From Bacteroidota bacterium (lineage in GTDB: Bacteria; Bacteroidota; Bacteroidia; Chitinophagales; Saprospiraceae): a stretch of DNA of 55,962 bases. The stretch covers positions 1-55,962 of the forward strand of contig JANSWP010000047.1 of assembly GCA_024743405.1 (NCBI GenBank), written 5' to 3'. Positions 43,856 to 52,996 of the stretch are shown here, one piece after another. The position numbers and the translations under genes are program-made. The notes beneath the pieces were generated by a model. That model was not told where the DNA came from. It worked only from the letters and a program-made list of their open reading frames with translations, and searched no databases. Numbering within the stretch: the stretch's first letter is position 1; every line of letters starts with the position of its first letter.

Positions 43856-44374
43856 GGTTAGTCGTTTTTCGTTAATTGTTTCAGAAATCCAGAATCAGTC
43901 TAAATCAAGAACTCCAATAAGATCACTAATTTAGGTCTGAATTTTTAAAATAAAATTCTAAAGATAATTGAAAGAGGCGATTTAGTAATGGCTAATAAAT
44001 AACTTCACTTCTTAAGGAAAAATTTGAATTGAATGAATACGATCCGAAAATTCCAGTATGATAACGAAAGACATCTTCATTAGAAATGGTACCGGAATAA
44101 ATTGAAAAGCAGCACAGATAAAAAAATAGCCATGCTCTATTTTGTATAAATATTAATTTTTTATTTTGATTTTTTAATTATCAAAACACAGATTGACCTT
44201 GGTGTGGCTATATAACACCAAGATTTTAATAAAGAGGACTGTGGATACATTTCTCTCCTTAATCCGAACAAAGCAACTTTTTATATAAAAACTTCTTCCT
44301 TGCAGATTTGCTTGAGTACTATTGTGCCACCAATTTAATTCACTGATATGATTATAGAAAAACCCAACTGTATT
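43856..44374. other. Intergenic region between divergent genes
   Basis: 519 bp with no supported gene. It holds one hairpin, CTTGGTGT/ACACCAAG at 44198-44222, followed by ATTTTAATAA. It should contain the promoters of the secreted RidA gene (minus) and the TolC gene (plus), but no clear TAnnTTTG box was found. Confidence 0.45.
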
Positions 44375-45805
44375 ATGTTTGGAAAACAAGTTATCTTAAC
44401 CTTCTTGAGCTGCTTAATTCTCTCTTTTTCCTATGGTCAAGAATCTTGGTCTTTGCAAAAATGTGTTAATTATGCCCGTGAGAATAGCCTAAATCTAAAA
44501 CTGGCTGATTACGCGATTCAAGATGCAAAATTACTTGAACAAAGAGCTAAAAATCTTCGATTGCCGGGTTTTAATGGCACTGCAACTGGCGGTCTTCAAT
44601 TTGGACGTACTATTGATCCAACAACCAACTCCTTTGACAATCAAACTATAGGATTTAATAATTTGGGTATCAATGCTAGTGCAACCATCTATGATGGGGG
44701 AACCACCAAAAATACCATTAAGCAAAGTAAGATAAATACTAAAGCTGCTTTATTAGATTCGGAGGCGAGTTATAATATTTTAGCGTTAAATATTGCTAAT
44801 ACTTACTTATCGATATTGAATGCTGAAGAGCAATTAAAAAATTCAAAAAAGCGATTAGATTTATCAACGGAACAATTGGACAGAACAGATAAATTAATCA
44901 ATGCAGGTACTTTACCCAAAAATGATCGTTTAAATGTTTTAGCCCAAATGGCAAGAGACGAACAAGCAATTATTCAATCTCAGAATGCTATCGAAACTAA
45001 CTATCTGATCCTAAAACAATTTTTAGATTTAGACCCTAATACGAATATTAAAATAGAGTTGCCCGATTTGGCAAAAATATCTTCCCAAGTCAATCCTGAT
45101 AATATTTCTTTTCGGGAGGTTTATGCTTCAGCTTTAGGAACCCAGCCTCAAGTCGAAGCTGATAAATTAAGATTGGAAAGCTCAGATGTGAACGTCGATT
45201 TAGCAAAAGCAGGCATGTTACCAACGCTAATTATTTTTGGAGGATTGGATACTCGATGGTCTAGTGTGGGCAAAAAGGTGGTCAGAACAGAAGATGTCAC
45301 CAATTTAGTTGAAGTAGAATTTATGGGACAAACCGGAGAGATAGGCTTTCCCGGCACCAACTTTATTTTAGGAGATAACCCATATGGTGATCAACTTAGT
45401 GAAAACTTTGGTCAAAATGTAGGACTGCAATTAAGCGTTCCAATTTACAGTCGAGGTTTTAACAAAATTGCGATGCAACGGGCTGAAGTTGGGATCAAAA
45501 ATGCCCAAGTACAAAGCGAACAAACTTTAAATTCACTCAAAACGGATGTTCAAAATGCAATAGCACAAGCACGAGCTGCCAAACTATCTCAAGCTGCCAC
45601 TCAAAAAACTATGGATGCCGCTCAAGCTGCTTTCGATAATGCTCAAAAAAGATTTGATTTAGGAGCTATCAATACCTTTGATTTGACAACAGCAAGAAAT
45701 AATCTTGACATAGCTCAAACAGACGCTATTGTAGCAAAATACGAATATATTTTCAGGTTGAAAGTACTGGATTTTTATCAAGGAAGACCAATGACTTTGG
45801 ATTAA
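44375..45805 (+). CDS. TolC-family outer membrane efflux protein
   Basis: I take ATG 44375 as the start because it places a signal peptide (FLSCLILSFSYGQ) at the N-terminus; the in-frame ATG nine codons earlier would add a polar leader. The ~476-residue protein has two OEP repeats with long helical hairpins (SLQKCVNYARENSLNLKLAD, then DLSTEQLDRTDKLINAGTLP and the second NALARITY-like QKRFDLGAINTFDLTTARN). It forms the outer-membrane channel of a tripartite exporter or type I secretion system. The adaptor gene follows 99 bp downstream in the same direction. No inner-membrane pump is in the window. Confidence 0.88.
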   Translation: MFGKQVILTFLSCLILSFSYGQESWSLQKCVNYARENSLNLKLADYAIQDAKLLEQRAKNLRLPGFNGTATGGLQFGRTIDPTTNSFDNQTIGFNNLGINASATIYDGGTTKNTIKQSKINTKAALLDSEASYNILALNIANTYLSILNAEEQLKNSKKRLDLSTEQLDRTDKLINAGTLPKNDRLNVLAQMARDEQAIIQSQNAIETNYLILKQFLDLDPNTNIKIELPDLAKISSQVNPDNISFREVYASALGTQPQVEADKLRLESSDVNVDLAKAGMLPTLIIFGGLDTRWSSVGKKVVRTEDVTNLVEVEFMGQTGEIGFPGTNFILGDNPYGDQLSENFGQNVGLQLSVPIYSRGFNKIAMQRAEVGIKNAQVQSEQTLNSLKTDVQNAIAQARAAKLSQAATQKTMDAAQAAFDNAQKRFDLGAINTFDLTTARNNLDIAQTDAIVAKYEYIFRLKVLDFYQGRPMTLD

Positions 45806-45904
45806 ACAGCTTTTTGAGAGGTAACTTAAGAAATCATCACTTACTTCAATCGATTTAACAAGTTCTTTCTTTCACTCAATATTATTCACAAATTACCATC
45901 AAAA

Positions 45905-47320
45905 ATGGCAAAGAAGAAAAATAATAATACGCTTATTTATGCTTTAGTTGGCATCATCATTCTCTTAGGTGCTGGAGCAATTTACAAATCAAAGCAACGT
46001 GTAAAAGGAGAAAAAGTCCAAGCGGAAGAAATTTCTCGGAGAACGATCAAAGAAACTGTCTCAGCGAGTGGTAAAGTATTTCCTGTTACGGAAGTTAAAA
46101 TTAGCTCTGACGTTTCGGGAGAGATTGTCGAATTACATGTTGAAGAGGGAGACTCGGTGATATCAGGTCAGTTATTAGCCCGTGTTGATCCGGATGCCTA
46201 TCAGTCACAAGTCGAAAGAGGAGAAGCTGGTGTCAATACTTCTTTAGCCCAAATGGCAAATTCCAAATCTCAAATTTCTCAATTTACTGCTCAAAAAGAG
46301 CAAATAGAAGCGCAATTGGCTAATGCTCGTGACGTACACAAGAGAAATGAAAAATTGTATAAAGATGGTGTCATTTCAGATGTTGATTTTGAGTCTTCTC
46401 AAGTTAATGTTACATCATTAGAAGCTAATCTTAGAGCCGCCGAGGCAAATATTAATTCAGCAAAACAGAGTGCAAAAGCTGCCGAATATACAGTAAAAAG
46501 TGCCGAAGCAACACTCAAAGAATTAAGAACCTCCCTTCGTCGTACGACTATTTATGCCCCTATGAGTGGTATTGTTTCTTTATTAAATATGGAACAAGGA
46601 GAAAGAGTCGTTGGAAACCAAATGATGAGTGGAACAGAGATTTTGCGCATTGCCAATTTGAATGAAATGGAAGTTCAAGTAGAAGTAAGTGAAAATGACA
46701 TTCCAAGAGTGACCTTTGGAGACTACGTGGAGGTTGAAATTGATGCCTATGTAGATAGAAAATTTAAAGGAAAGGTAACACAAATCGCCAATTCAGCTAA
46801 TAACATGGCTTCGGGAGGTGGTATGATTTCTTTGACAACTGATCAGGTAACTAATTTCGTTGTTAAAATCATGATTGATCCATCCTCCTATGCTGATTTG
46901 ATAACGCCTCAAAAGCATTATCCTTTCAGACCCGGAATGTCAGCCTCTGTGGAAATATTCACTAATCAGGTAGAAGATGTTTTAAGTGTTCCTATTCAAA
47001 CGGTATCTGCTCGTGAAAAGTCTGAATTAGAAAAAAAGTCAAAAGGAAAAGCAAAGGCTAAAAAGGTCAATCAAAAAAGTACAAGTAGAGATGATGATTT
47101 AGTAGAAATCGTTTTTGTTATTCGCAATGATACAGTTGATTTAGTGACCGTCAAAACGGGTATTCAAGATGATGAGTATATTCAAATTCTTTCGGGACTA
47201 CAAGAAGGTGAAACTGTCGTTACCGGACCTTATTCTGCTGTTTCCAGAAAATTAAAAGAAGGAGATTCTGTAGTTATTGACAATGATGAAGATGACGAAG
47301 ACGAGGACGAAGAAGATTAA
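45905..47320 (+). CDS. HlyD/MacA-type periplasmic adaptor protein
   Basis: This 471-residue protein has one N-terminal membrane anchor (LIYALVGIIILLGAGAIY) and the membrane-fusion-protein layout: lipoyl half-motif (VSGEIVELHVEEGDSVISGQ), a long coiled coil (about 95-200, with QIEAQLANARDVHKRNEKLY), the second lipoyl half (IYAPMSGIVSLLNMEQGERV), and beta-barrel plus membrane-proximal domains. Unusual are a lysine-rich loop (KSKGKAKAKKVNQKS) and a very acidic C-terminal tail (DNDEDDEDEDEED). It would link the TolC channel to an inner-membrane transporter; a MacB-type ABC pump is the usual partner, but none follows. A strong terminator closes the pair at 47348. Confidence 0.87.
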   Translation: MAKKKNNNTLIYALVGIIILLGAGAIYKSKQRVKGEKVQAEEISRRTIKETVSASGKVFPVTEVKISSDVSGEIVELHVEEGDSVISGQLLARVDPDAYQSQVERGEAGVNTSLAQMANSKSQISQFTAQKEQIEAQLANARDVHKRNEKLYKDGVISDVDFESSQVNVTSLEANLRAAEANINSAKQSAKAAEYTVKSAEATLKELRTSLRRTTIYAPMSGIVSLLNMEQGERVVGNQMMSGTEILRIANLNEMEVQVEVSENDIPRVTFGDYVEVEIDAYVDRKFKGKVTQIANSANNMASGGGMISLTTDQVTNFVVKIMIDPSSYADLITPQKHYPFRPGMSASVEIFTNQVEDVLSVPIQTVSAREKSELEKKSKGKAKAKKVNQKSTSRDDDLVEIVFVIRNDTVDLVTVKTGIQDDEYIQILSGLQEGETVVTGPYSAVSRKLKEGDSVVIDNDEDDEDEDEED

Positions 47321-47347
47321 CGTTAGAGGCTTAGAACTATAAAAGTT

Positions 47348-47382
47348 AAAAAGCCTTTCGAGATGTTCGAAAGGCTTTTTTT
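47348..47382 (+). terminator. Rho-independent terminator of the efflux pair
   Basis: AAAAAGCCTTTCG pairs exactly with CGAAAGGCTTTTT around a 7-nt loop, followed by TT. Its A/T-rich base also permits termination of the convergent thioredoxin gene. Confidence 0.9.
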
Positions 47383-47401
47383 ATCTTAAAAATTGATAAC
47401 T

Positions 47402-47953
47402 CTAATTATCAATACCAGCTGTATAAGCAGCGATTGCTTCATCTCCAAGACCTCTTAACTCCGTTTGAAAAGCAGCACCTTCCTTTCTTACTAAAATGTC
47501 TCCATTGCTATTGACAAACAAAAGGGTTGGAATAGCGGTAACACTATATCTGAGTGTCAATTCTTTAGCAAAATCTTCATCTGCATCTACTTTATAATTG
47601 ATGAAATTTTCATTAAGATAAGAGACCATATTTTTATCGGTGAACACTCGTTTGTCCATCAACTTACAAGGTGCACACCAAGTAGCTGTAAAATCAATAA
47701 AAACAGGCTTACTTTGTTTTAGTGATTTAGCTAAAATAGACTGATACTTAGTTGTTTTCACAAAATCAACAGTCCCAAAAAGATCTATCTCCTCTTCTGC
47801 GGATTCATTTTTTTTATTTTTTTTCTTCTTTCCATTCATTTCACCCAAATTACCATCGTAAGTTTCGTTAGAACCTGAAGAGGCTGGCTGAAACATATGG
47901 CATGAGCTAAACACTATCATACTTGAGATTACAATCGCAAATAATTTTTTCAT
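47402..47953 (-). CDS. Thioredoxin-fold lipoprotein (DsbD-gamma-like)
   Basis: This 183-residue protein has a lipoprotein signal with lipobox cysteine C18 (VFSSCHMF). A lysine/serine-rich linker precedes a thioredoxin domain with redox motif W92-C93-A-P-C96 (FTATWCAPCKLMD) and the cis-proline region SVTAIPTLLFVNSNGD. The motif and the VFTDKNMVSYLNENFINYKVDADED segment resemble the C-terminal domain of DsbD and other periplasmic thioredoxins. It probably keeps envelope cysteines reduced. It is monocistronic and converges on the efflux pair. Confidence 0.88.
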   Translation of the reverse strand: MKKLFAIVISSMIVFSSCHMFQPASSGSNETYDGNLGEMNGKKKKNKKNESAEEEIDLFGTVDFVKTTKYQSILAKSLKQSKPVFIDFTATWCAPCKLMDKRVFTDKNMVSYLNENFINYKVDADEDFAKELTLRYSVTAIPTLLFVNSNGDILVRKEGAAFQTELRGLGDEAIAAYTAGIDN

Positions 47954-48080
47954 TGGTGAGTTGTTTGATTTATAATTTTTAAAATAGGGTCTATAATTTG
48001 TTGTTAATTAACGTTTAATTTTTTTTTAAGATTGCTTTCTTTAAGCTACCTATTTTTGACTTTTAGTAAAATTAAGATTT

Positions 48081-48839
48081 TTAAGATTCAATTGCGCGGT
48101 TTCGCTCTCTAACCAACTGATATTTACGATAAACTACGGAGGCGTTTCCACGCGCTATTACAAAGCCCTCTTTACCATCTAAAAAGCCTTTCTTTAAGAA
48201 ATAGTCTCTCATAAACCTGATAATTGGCGAAAACCATAACTTTAAGAAATTAGCTTTTTTCCCCTTTCTAAAGAGCTCTTCACTAGCTAACTTAGAATAA
48301 GTTGATAATCGTTTTTCAAAATCTTCTTCACTTTTATAAGAAAAATGCCAGAGCTTACCTTTTAGTCTGATAATTTCAAAATCGGAAGGAATATCTAATG
48401 TTTCATGAACAAAATAACCTTTCCATTGAACATCTTTTCTATTAAATATGCGCACTTTCCAATCAGGATACCAAGCACCGTATTGAATCCATTTTCCACA
48501 ATAACTGGAGATTCTATCTAAAGCATAAACCTTCCCATTTTTTGGCTTTAGATTTTGAATAGTCTCAATTAATTCGGCAGACAATACCTCATCTGCATCA
48601 ATTGAAATAATCCAATCATTCTTGGACAAACTGTTGCCAAAATTCTTATTTTCAGAATAATTAACCCAGTCTTTTTCAAAAACTCGAACACCTCTTTCTT
48701 TACAAATAGTCACCGTTTCATCTTCACTTTTAGCATCAATTACTAAAATATCGTCAGATACCTTCTTTAAAGCATCCAAACAAGCGATGATATTTTCCGC
48801 TTCGTTCAAAGTAATAATGACCACTGAAAATTGATTCAT
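48081..48839 (-). CDS. Family 2 glycosyltransferase (LPS core WaaE-like)
   Basis: This 252-residue GT-A enzyme begins SVVIITLNEAENIIACLDAL and has ILVIDAKSEDETVTIC followed by the metal-binding D-x-D region WIISIDADEVLS. The middle contains an aromatic acceptor-binding block (WIQYGAWYPDWKVRIFN, VQWKGYFVHETLDI) typical of the WaaE/KdtX-like LPS core beta-1,4-glucosyltransferase group. A C-terminal amphipathic region (FSPIIRFMRDYFLKKGFLDG) likely contacts the membrane. It would add a sugar to lipid A-core or a related glycolipid at the inner-membrane face. It lies 43 bp downstream of cysQ in the same direction; no other LPS genes are present except galE. Confidence 0.85.
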   Translation of the reverse strand: MNQFSVVIITLNEAENIIACLDALKKVSDDILVIDAKSEDETVTICKERGVRVFEKDWVNYSENKNFGNSLSKNDWIISIDADEVLSAELIETIQNLKPKNGKVYALDRISSYCGKWIQYGAWYPDWKVRIFNRKDVQWKGYFVHETLDIPSDFEIIRLKGKLWHFSYKSEEDFEKRLSTYSKLASEELFRKGKKANFLKLWFSPIIRFMRDYFLKKGFLDGKEGFVIARGNASVVYRKYQLVRERNRAIES

Positions 48840-48882
48840 GCCTTCAAATTGTTCATCTATCTAAACTTGAACATTAAGTATA

Positions 48883-49653
48883 TCAAACCTTACCATAGGC
48901 GATGAAAAACGGATTCAATAAATTTTCTTTATTGTATCTAAGAGATTCTTTTGTTTCCTCATCTATCACTTTTCCACCAGCCTCCTCTAAAACGATATCT
49001 GCAGCCCCACTATCCCACTCCATAGTTGGTGCAAGTCTAGGATATAATTCAGCCTCTCCTTTAGCCAAAATTAGAAATTTCAGGGAGCTACCTTTAGAGA
49101 CTAATTCAGGTTTTGTTAATGCATCTACAAAATCTTGTGTCCCTTGATTTAGATGAGATCGAGAACAGACGACTCTTAAATTCGAGTCAGACATTCTAAA
49201 TTCTGAGGCAGAAAGTTTAGTCTCTTTACCCTCTTTAATCAAAAAAGCACCTTCGCCCTTTACTGCCCAATACATTTCGTTCAAAACAGGAGCATAAACC
49301 ACTCCTATCACAGGGCGTCCATTTTTGATTAAAGCGATATTGACTGTAAATTCTCCATTTCTTTTGATGAATTCTTTTGTTCCATCCAGTGGATCAACCA
49401 ACCAATTATATTCAAAATCCTTTCTAATATCGTAAGGAATTTCCTTATTTTCTTCTGAAATAATAGGATAAGAAACAGATAATTTCTCTAATCCATCACA
49501 GATGATTTTATTGGCCGCTTTATCAGCTATGGTAAGTGGAGAGTCATCTGCTTTTCGCTCAATAACCACTCCCTCTGATTCTTCGTATATTTCCAAAATT
49601 GCCTCTCCAGCTTTCTGAGCTATTTTAATAACTTCTCTTGCGATGTCAATCAT
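48883..49653 (-). CDS. cysQ: 3'(2'),5'-bisphosphate nucleotidase
   Basis: This 256-residue member of the inositol-phosphatase superfamily has ISEENK (E67, E68), D87-P-L-D90-G-T and the C-terminal metal site MEWDSGAADIVLEEAGG, with the KEFIKRNGEFTVNIALI segment typical of CysQ. It converts 3'-phosphoadenosine 5'-phosphate to AMP, removing the by-product of sulfate activation. A minus-strand -7 box TACTTTTG (49700-49707) lies upstream. It shares only the fold with the phosphatase at 1564-2391. The downstream glycosyltransferase gene is probably co-transcribed. Confidence 0.9.
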   Translation of the reverse strand: MIDIAREVIKIAQKAGEAILEIYEESEGVVIERKADDSPLTIADKAANKIICDGLEKLSVSYPIISEENKEIPYDIRKDFEYNWLVDPLDGTKEFIKRNGEFTVNIALIKNGRPVIGVVYAPVLNEMYWAVKGEGAFLIKEGKETKLSASEFRMSDSNLRVVCSRSHLNQGTQDFVDALTKPELVSKGSSLKFLILAKGEAELYPRLAPTMEWDSGAADIVLEEAGGKVIDEETKESLRYNKENLLNPFFIAYGKV

Positions 49654-49699
49654 TATTGTTTTTTATTTTTTTTGAAGATTAATGCATTAATTTTGGCCG

Positions 49700-49707
49700 C
49701 AAAAGTA
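49700..49707 (-). promoter_or_regulatory. Bacteroidota -7 promoter box for cysQ
   Basis: Minus-strand TACTTTTG followed by CGGCC, 47 bp upstream of the cysQ start. It matches TAnnTTTG. No clear -33 TTG. Confidence 0.5.
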
Positions 49708-49795
49708 AACATAGTTCTTAGTTCTCCCTTCTTAGCTTACTATTTTATTTAAGCAGTAGCTACTTAGGTAGAATTAAAAACACAGGATCCAACGA

Positions 49796-50824
49796 ATGAA
49801 AGTTTTAGTCACCGGCGGTTGTGGATATATTGGAAGTCATACTATTATTGACTTAATTGAAAATGGCTTCGATGTTATTTCAGTTGATAATCTTTCCAAT
49901 GCAACAGAAGATTCACTAGTAGCTGTCGAAAAAATAACCGGGAAGAAAATCAAAAACTACCGTTTCGACTTATGTGATTTGGCAAACACAAAACGTATTT
50001 TTGAAGAAAATTCTGACTTGATCGGCATTATCCATTTTGCAGCATTGAAAAGTGTCGGAGATTCTGTTTATCAGCCTCTTAGATATTTTGACAATAATCT
50101 AAATAGTTTATTGAATATCCTTAAATGTGCCAAGGATTATCAGGTTTCGAACATTATTTTCTCTTCCTCTTGTTCTGTATATGGAAATGCCAAGGAATTA
50201 CCTGTAACCGAAAACACCCCCTGGCAAGAAGCTGAAAGCCCGTACGCACGCACCAAACAAATGGGGGAAAAGATTATCCAGGATTTCACACATATCAATA
50301 AACAGAACAAAGCTATCCTTCTAAGATATTTTAATCCAGCAGGAGCCCATGACAGTGCGCTACTTGGCGAAGCACCAAGTAACCAAGCCAATAATTTAGT
50401 TCCTGTTATTACAGAAACGGCTATTGGGAAGAGAGCATCTATGACTGTTTTTGGAGATGACTATGATACACGAGATGGAAGTTGTATTCGAGATTATATT
50501 CATGTAATGGATTTGGCAAATGCGCATACAAAATGCCTTCAATATTTGATGTCTGATAAAAACCAAGCAAATTGTGAGGTATTCAATGTCGGTTTGGGCG
50601 ATGGCGCAACTGTTTTGGAAGCAGTCCAAGCATTTGAAAAAGTATCCAATGAAAAATTGAATTATGAAATTGGATCACGACGAGCTGGCGATGTTATAGC
50701 AATTTATGCCAATGTCGAAAAAGCTTCAAAATTGTTGGGATGGGCTCCAAAGCATGATATGGAGAGTATTATGAAAACAGCTTGGAAGTGGGAAAAAGCT
50801 AGGACGAAAATGGCTGGAGAATAG
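49796..50824 (+). CDS. galE: UDP-glucose 4-epimerase
   Basis: This 342-residue extended SDR interconverts UDP-glucose and UDP-galactose. It has the NAD motif GGCGYIGSHT, SVDNLSNATE, HFAALKSVGDSV, catalytic SSCSVYG with Y150 and K154 (SPYARTK), the RYFNPAGAH motif and the YDTRDGSCIRDYIHVMDLANAH signature that separates GalE from other epimerases. It supplies UDP-galactose or UDP-GalNAc for surface glycans. It is transcribed divergently from cysQ across a 142-bp region. Sequence and length look complete. Confidence 0.95.
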   Translation: MKVLVTGGCGYIGSHTIIDLIENGFDVISVDNLSNATEDSLVAVEKITGKKIKNYRFDLCDLANTKRIFEENSDLIGIIHFAALKSVGDSVYQPLRYFDNNLNSLLNILKCAKDYQVSNIIFSSSCSVYGNAKELPVTENTPWQEAESPYARTKQMGEKIIQDFTHINKQNKAILLRYFNPAGAHDSALLGEAPSNQANNLVPVITETAIGKRASMTVFGDDYDTRDGSCIRDYIHVMDLANAHTKCLQYLMSDKNQANCEVFNVGLGDGATVLEAVQAFEKVSNEKLNYEIGSRRAGDVIAIYANVEKASKLLGWAPKHDMESIMKTAWKWEKARTKMAGE

Positions 50825-50874
50825 ATACGTGCCTTATTCAAGCTTAGAACATGTTTAATATTTGATTTCGATCC

Positions 50875-51044
50875 TTAATACACTGTAAAAACTAAATATC
50901 TTACTCTTTTGAAGGCTTCTTTTTTGAGGTTACATCGTTGAAAAAATAAGCAAAAGTTAAGGCTATTCCTGATTTTTTTACCTCGTTCTCTCAAAAAACT
51001 ACCTTCTTCAAAAAAAGCGACCTACTTAATATACAGTGTATTAA
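50875..51044. repeat. Palindromic element with TTAATACACTGTA ends
   Basis: TTAATACACTGTA (50875-50887) and its exact complement (51032-51044) bound a 170-bp element whose arms continue to pair (for example TTTTGAAGGCTTCTTTTTTGAG with a matching inverted stretch near 51008-50990). The pattern TA-CACTGTA...TACAGTG-TA would fit a TA-targeting (IS630-like) MITE, an inference. It fills most of the gap between galE and the ECF sigma gene. Confidence 0.65.
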
Positions 51045-51187
51045 CATTTGACTAAAAAAACTAAAACTTTGGCAAAATATCTTTTGGTTATTAGTTTAGC
51101 CGAAAATTAAGGAGTGGTTTCCATTCAATCATTGTTTTATCTAAATCAATAAAACCAAACAAGTATAAACCACCTAAATCATAGCCT

Positions 51188-51817
51188 TTGAATAAACGAG
51201 AACAAATAGCTCTATTGGAGAAGCTTTTTAAAGATTATCAACCAATGTTAGTCTCTTTTGCTTACAATTATTTAAAAACAGTAGAAGACTCCAAAGGTAT
51301 CGTGCAAGATGTTTTTATCGCTGTTTGGAATAACCGCGAAAACCTCAAGCTAGAAGGTAATCTTAAATCTTATCTCTTTACTGCTACCAAAAATAAATGC
51401 CTCAACTTTATTGAAAAGAAACGGTTGCAGACCGTTTCTTTGGATAATGCCGGAACAGGTGAATTCTCCCCAGCATCCCGAATAGCGGCAAAGATTCCCG
51501 ATTCGAGTGAAGTAATGGAAGCGGAGGAATTGAGAGCGACTATATATGATGAAATTCAAAAATTACCTCCTAAATGTAGAGCCATTTTTATTTTGAGTAG
51601 AGAAGAGGGACTCTCTTATAAAGAAATAGCAGCACAGCTAGAGGTTTCTACCAAAACAGTGGAAAATCAAATAGGTATCGCTTTAAAACGAATCAGGAAA
51701 CGGGTCAATACTTATACGAAACAGAATCAATTAGGCGGCATATCTACCACAATTTTAGCAATAATGATCACAAAAGTGCTAATTGACTTAGGGGTAAATA
51801 GTGTCATTTCGGTATGA
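51188..51817 (+). CDS. ECF RNA polymerase sigma factor (FecI-like, Bacteroidota type)
   Basis: This 209-residue sigma factor starts at TTG 51188, the only start giving a full region 2. Region 2 (YNYLKTVEDSKGIVQDVFIAVWNNRE, LKSYLFTATKNKCLNFIEKK) and region 4 (LPPKCRAIFILSREEGLSYKEIAAQLEVSTKTVENQIG, HTH) are intact. The C-terminal tail is hydrophobic (ILAIMITKVLIDL). The FecR-type anti-sigma gene follows 103 bp downstream, so the pair should respond to an envelope signal. In Bacteroidota such pairs usually control a SusCD/TonB-dependent uptake locus, but none is adjacent here. Confidence 0.9.
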   Translation: MNKREQIALLEKLFKDYQPMLVSFAYNYLKTVEDSKGIVQDVFIAVWNNRENLKLEGNLKSYLFTATKNKCLNFIEKKRLQTVSLDNAGTGEFSPASRIAAKIPDSSEVMEAEELRATIYDEIQKLPPKCRAIFILSREEGLSYKEIAAQLEVSTKTVENQIGIALKRIRKRVNTYTKQNQLGGISTTILAIMITKVLIDLGVNSVISV

Positions 51818-51920
51818 CCCTTTGTACGCAATGCTTTGCCATTATTTTATAAGACATTCATAAGTGCAAAGTAGAAGTTTTGAACAAGGACACAATCAAC
51901 TAATCATCTTTTAAGATTCA

Positions 51921-52901
51921 ATGAAAGAAGAAAAAATAAATAGTATAATCGACCTGTATTTACGCGGTCAAGCTTCCACCGAAGAGCAGAATTCTTTAAA
52001 CTCTTGGCTATCAGAAGATACTGATAACCAAACCCATTTCGACCAAATTTCGCAAATCACCAAAGAACTGAAACATATTCCGATTCAACTAAATCCTGAT
52101 ACGGAAACAGAATGGAATAGCTTCCTTAGCAAAATTTCTGAAGAAAACACAGAAGCAAAAATTGTTAAACTAAGCCCAATGCGACATCTTTGGAAGGTTG
52201 CAGCTATGTTGATTTTTGCTATTGGGTTAGGCTGGTTATTTAATGGTCAATTCGTCAATACCAATTTTGAAGTCGCTCAAGAATTTGTTATACCAAAAGG
52301 AGAAACTCAAGTCATAACTTTAGAAGACGGGACAAAAGTGCATTTAAATGCTGATTCTAAATTAGCTGTTTTTGAAAAATTTAATCAAAAAAATCGCCTA
52401 TTGAGTTTAGAAGGAGAAGCTTATTTTGAAGTGACTAAAAATCGAAAATTGCCATTTGTAATTCAAACTGGCAAGGTGACCACAGAAGTTACTGGAACTG
52501 CTTTTAACTTAAAGTCTTATTCCGAAACCAATCAAATAAGTTTAACAGTTACAGAGGGTTCTGTCAATTTCAAAACAGCCGACCAACTCGTTTCCGTAAA
52601 TGCCAATACTGCTGCAGTTTTTTATAAAAAAAGTGAAAGGATTGAACAAGTTGAATATAATTCGGATGAAGCTTTAGGATGGATTCAGGGTCGTTTGGTT
52701 ATCCAAAACATGACCATGAAAGAAGGATTGAGCGCACTTGAAAGAAGATTTAATGTTCAATTTAAAGATAACTCTGAAAAAACTTCTTTCCGATTAATTG
52801 TCAATAAGGATGATAATATTGATTCTGTTTTGGAATCCTTAAAAGATATATTAATGGTTGAAATCCAAAGCGAAGGAAACGTAATTACCCTATCAAAATA
52901 A
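51921..52901 (+). CDS. FecR-family anti-sigma factor with DUF4974
   Basis: This 326-residue protein has a cytoplasmic N-terminal anti-sigma region (INSIIDLYLRGQASTEEQNS), one membrane segment (about 89-107, LWKVAAMLIFAIGLGWLF), a periplasmic FecR domain (EFVIPKGETQVITLEDGTKVHLNADSKLAVF...FEVTKNRKLPFVIQTGKVTTEV) and a C-terminal DUF4974 STN-like domain (VIQNMTMKEGLSALERRFNVQFK). It should hold the adjacent ECF sigma factor until a TonB-dependent transducer signals. The expected SusC-like receptor gene does not follow; instead there is a terminator and a pseudogene on the other strand. Confidence 0.92.
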   Translation: MKEEKINSIIDLYLRGQASTEEQNSLNSWLSEDTDNQTHFDQISQITKELKHIPIQLNPDTETEWNSFLSKISEENTEAKIVKLSPMRHLWKVAAMLIFAIGLGWLFNGQFVNTNFEVAQEFVIPKGETQVITLEDGTKVHLNADSKLAVFEKFNQKNRLLSLEGEAYFEVTKNRKLPFVIQTGKVTTEVTGTAFNLKSYSETNQISLTVTEGSVNFKTADQLVSVNANTAAVFYKKSERIEQVEYNSDEALGWIQGRLVIQNMTMKEGLSALERRFNVQFKDNSEKTSFRLIVNKDDNIDSVLESLKDILMVEIQSEGNVITLSK

Positions 52902-52982
52902 CCATCATTTCAACATTTCTCTGACAAATTTAATTTTTTCTAATTTTTAAAGTTAATTACTTTTTCAATTAGGAAATTCTTC

Positions 52983-52990
52983 TACCTTTG
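52983..52990 (+). promoter_or_regulatory. Bacteroidota -7 promoter box without a following ORF
   Basis: TACCTTTG followed by CTCTCGCC, typical of a start site, 82 bp after the FecR stop codon. The next recognisable signal is the terminator at 53177, with no ORF between. Confidence 0.45.
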
Positions 52991-52996
52991 CTCTCG

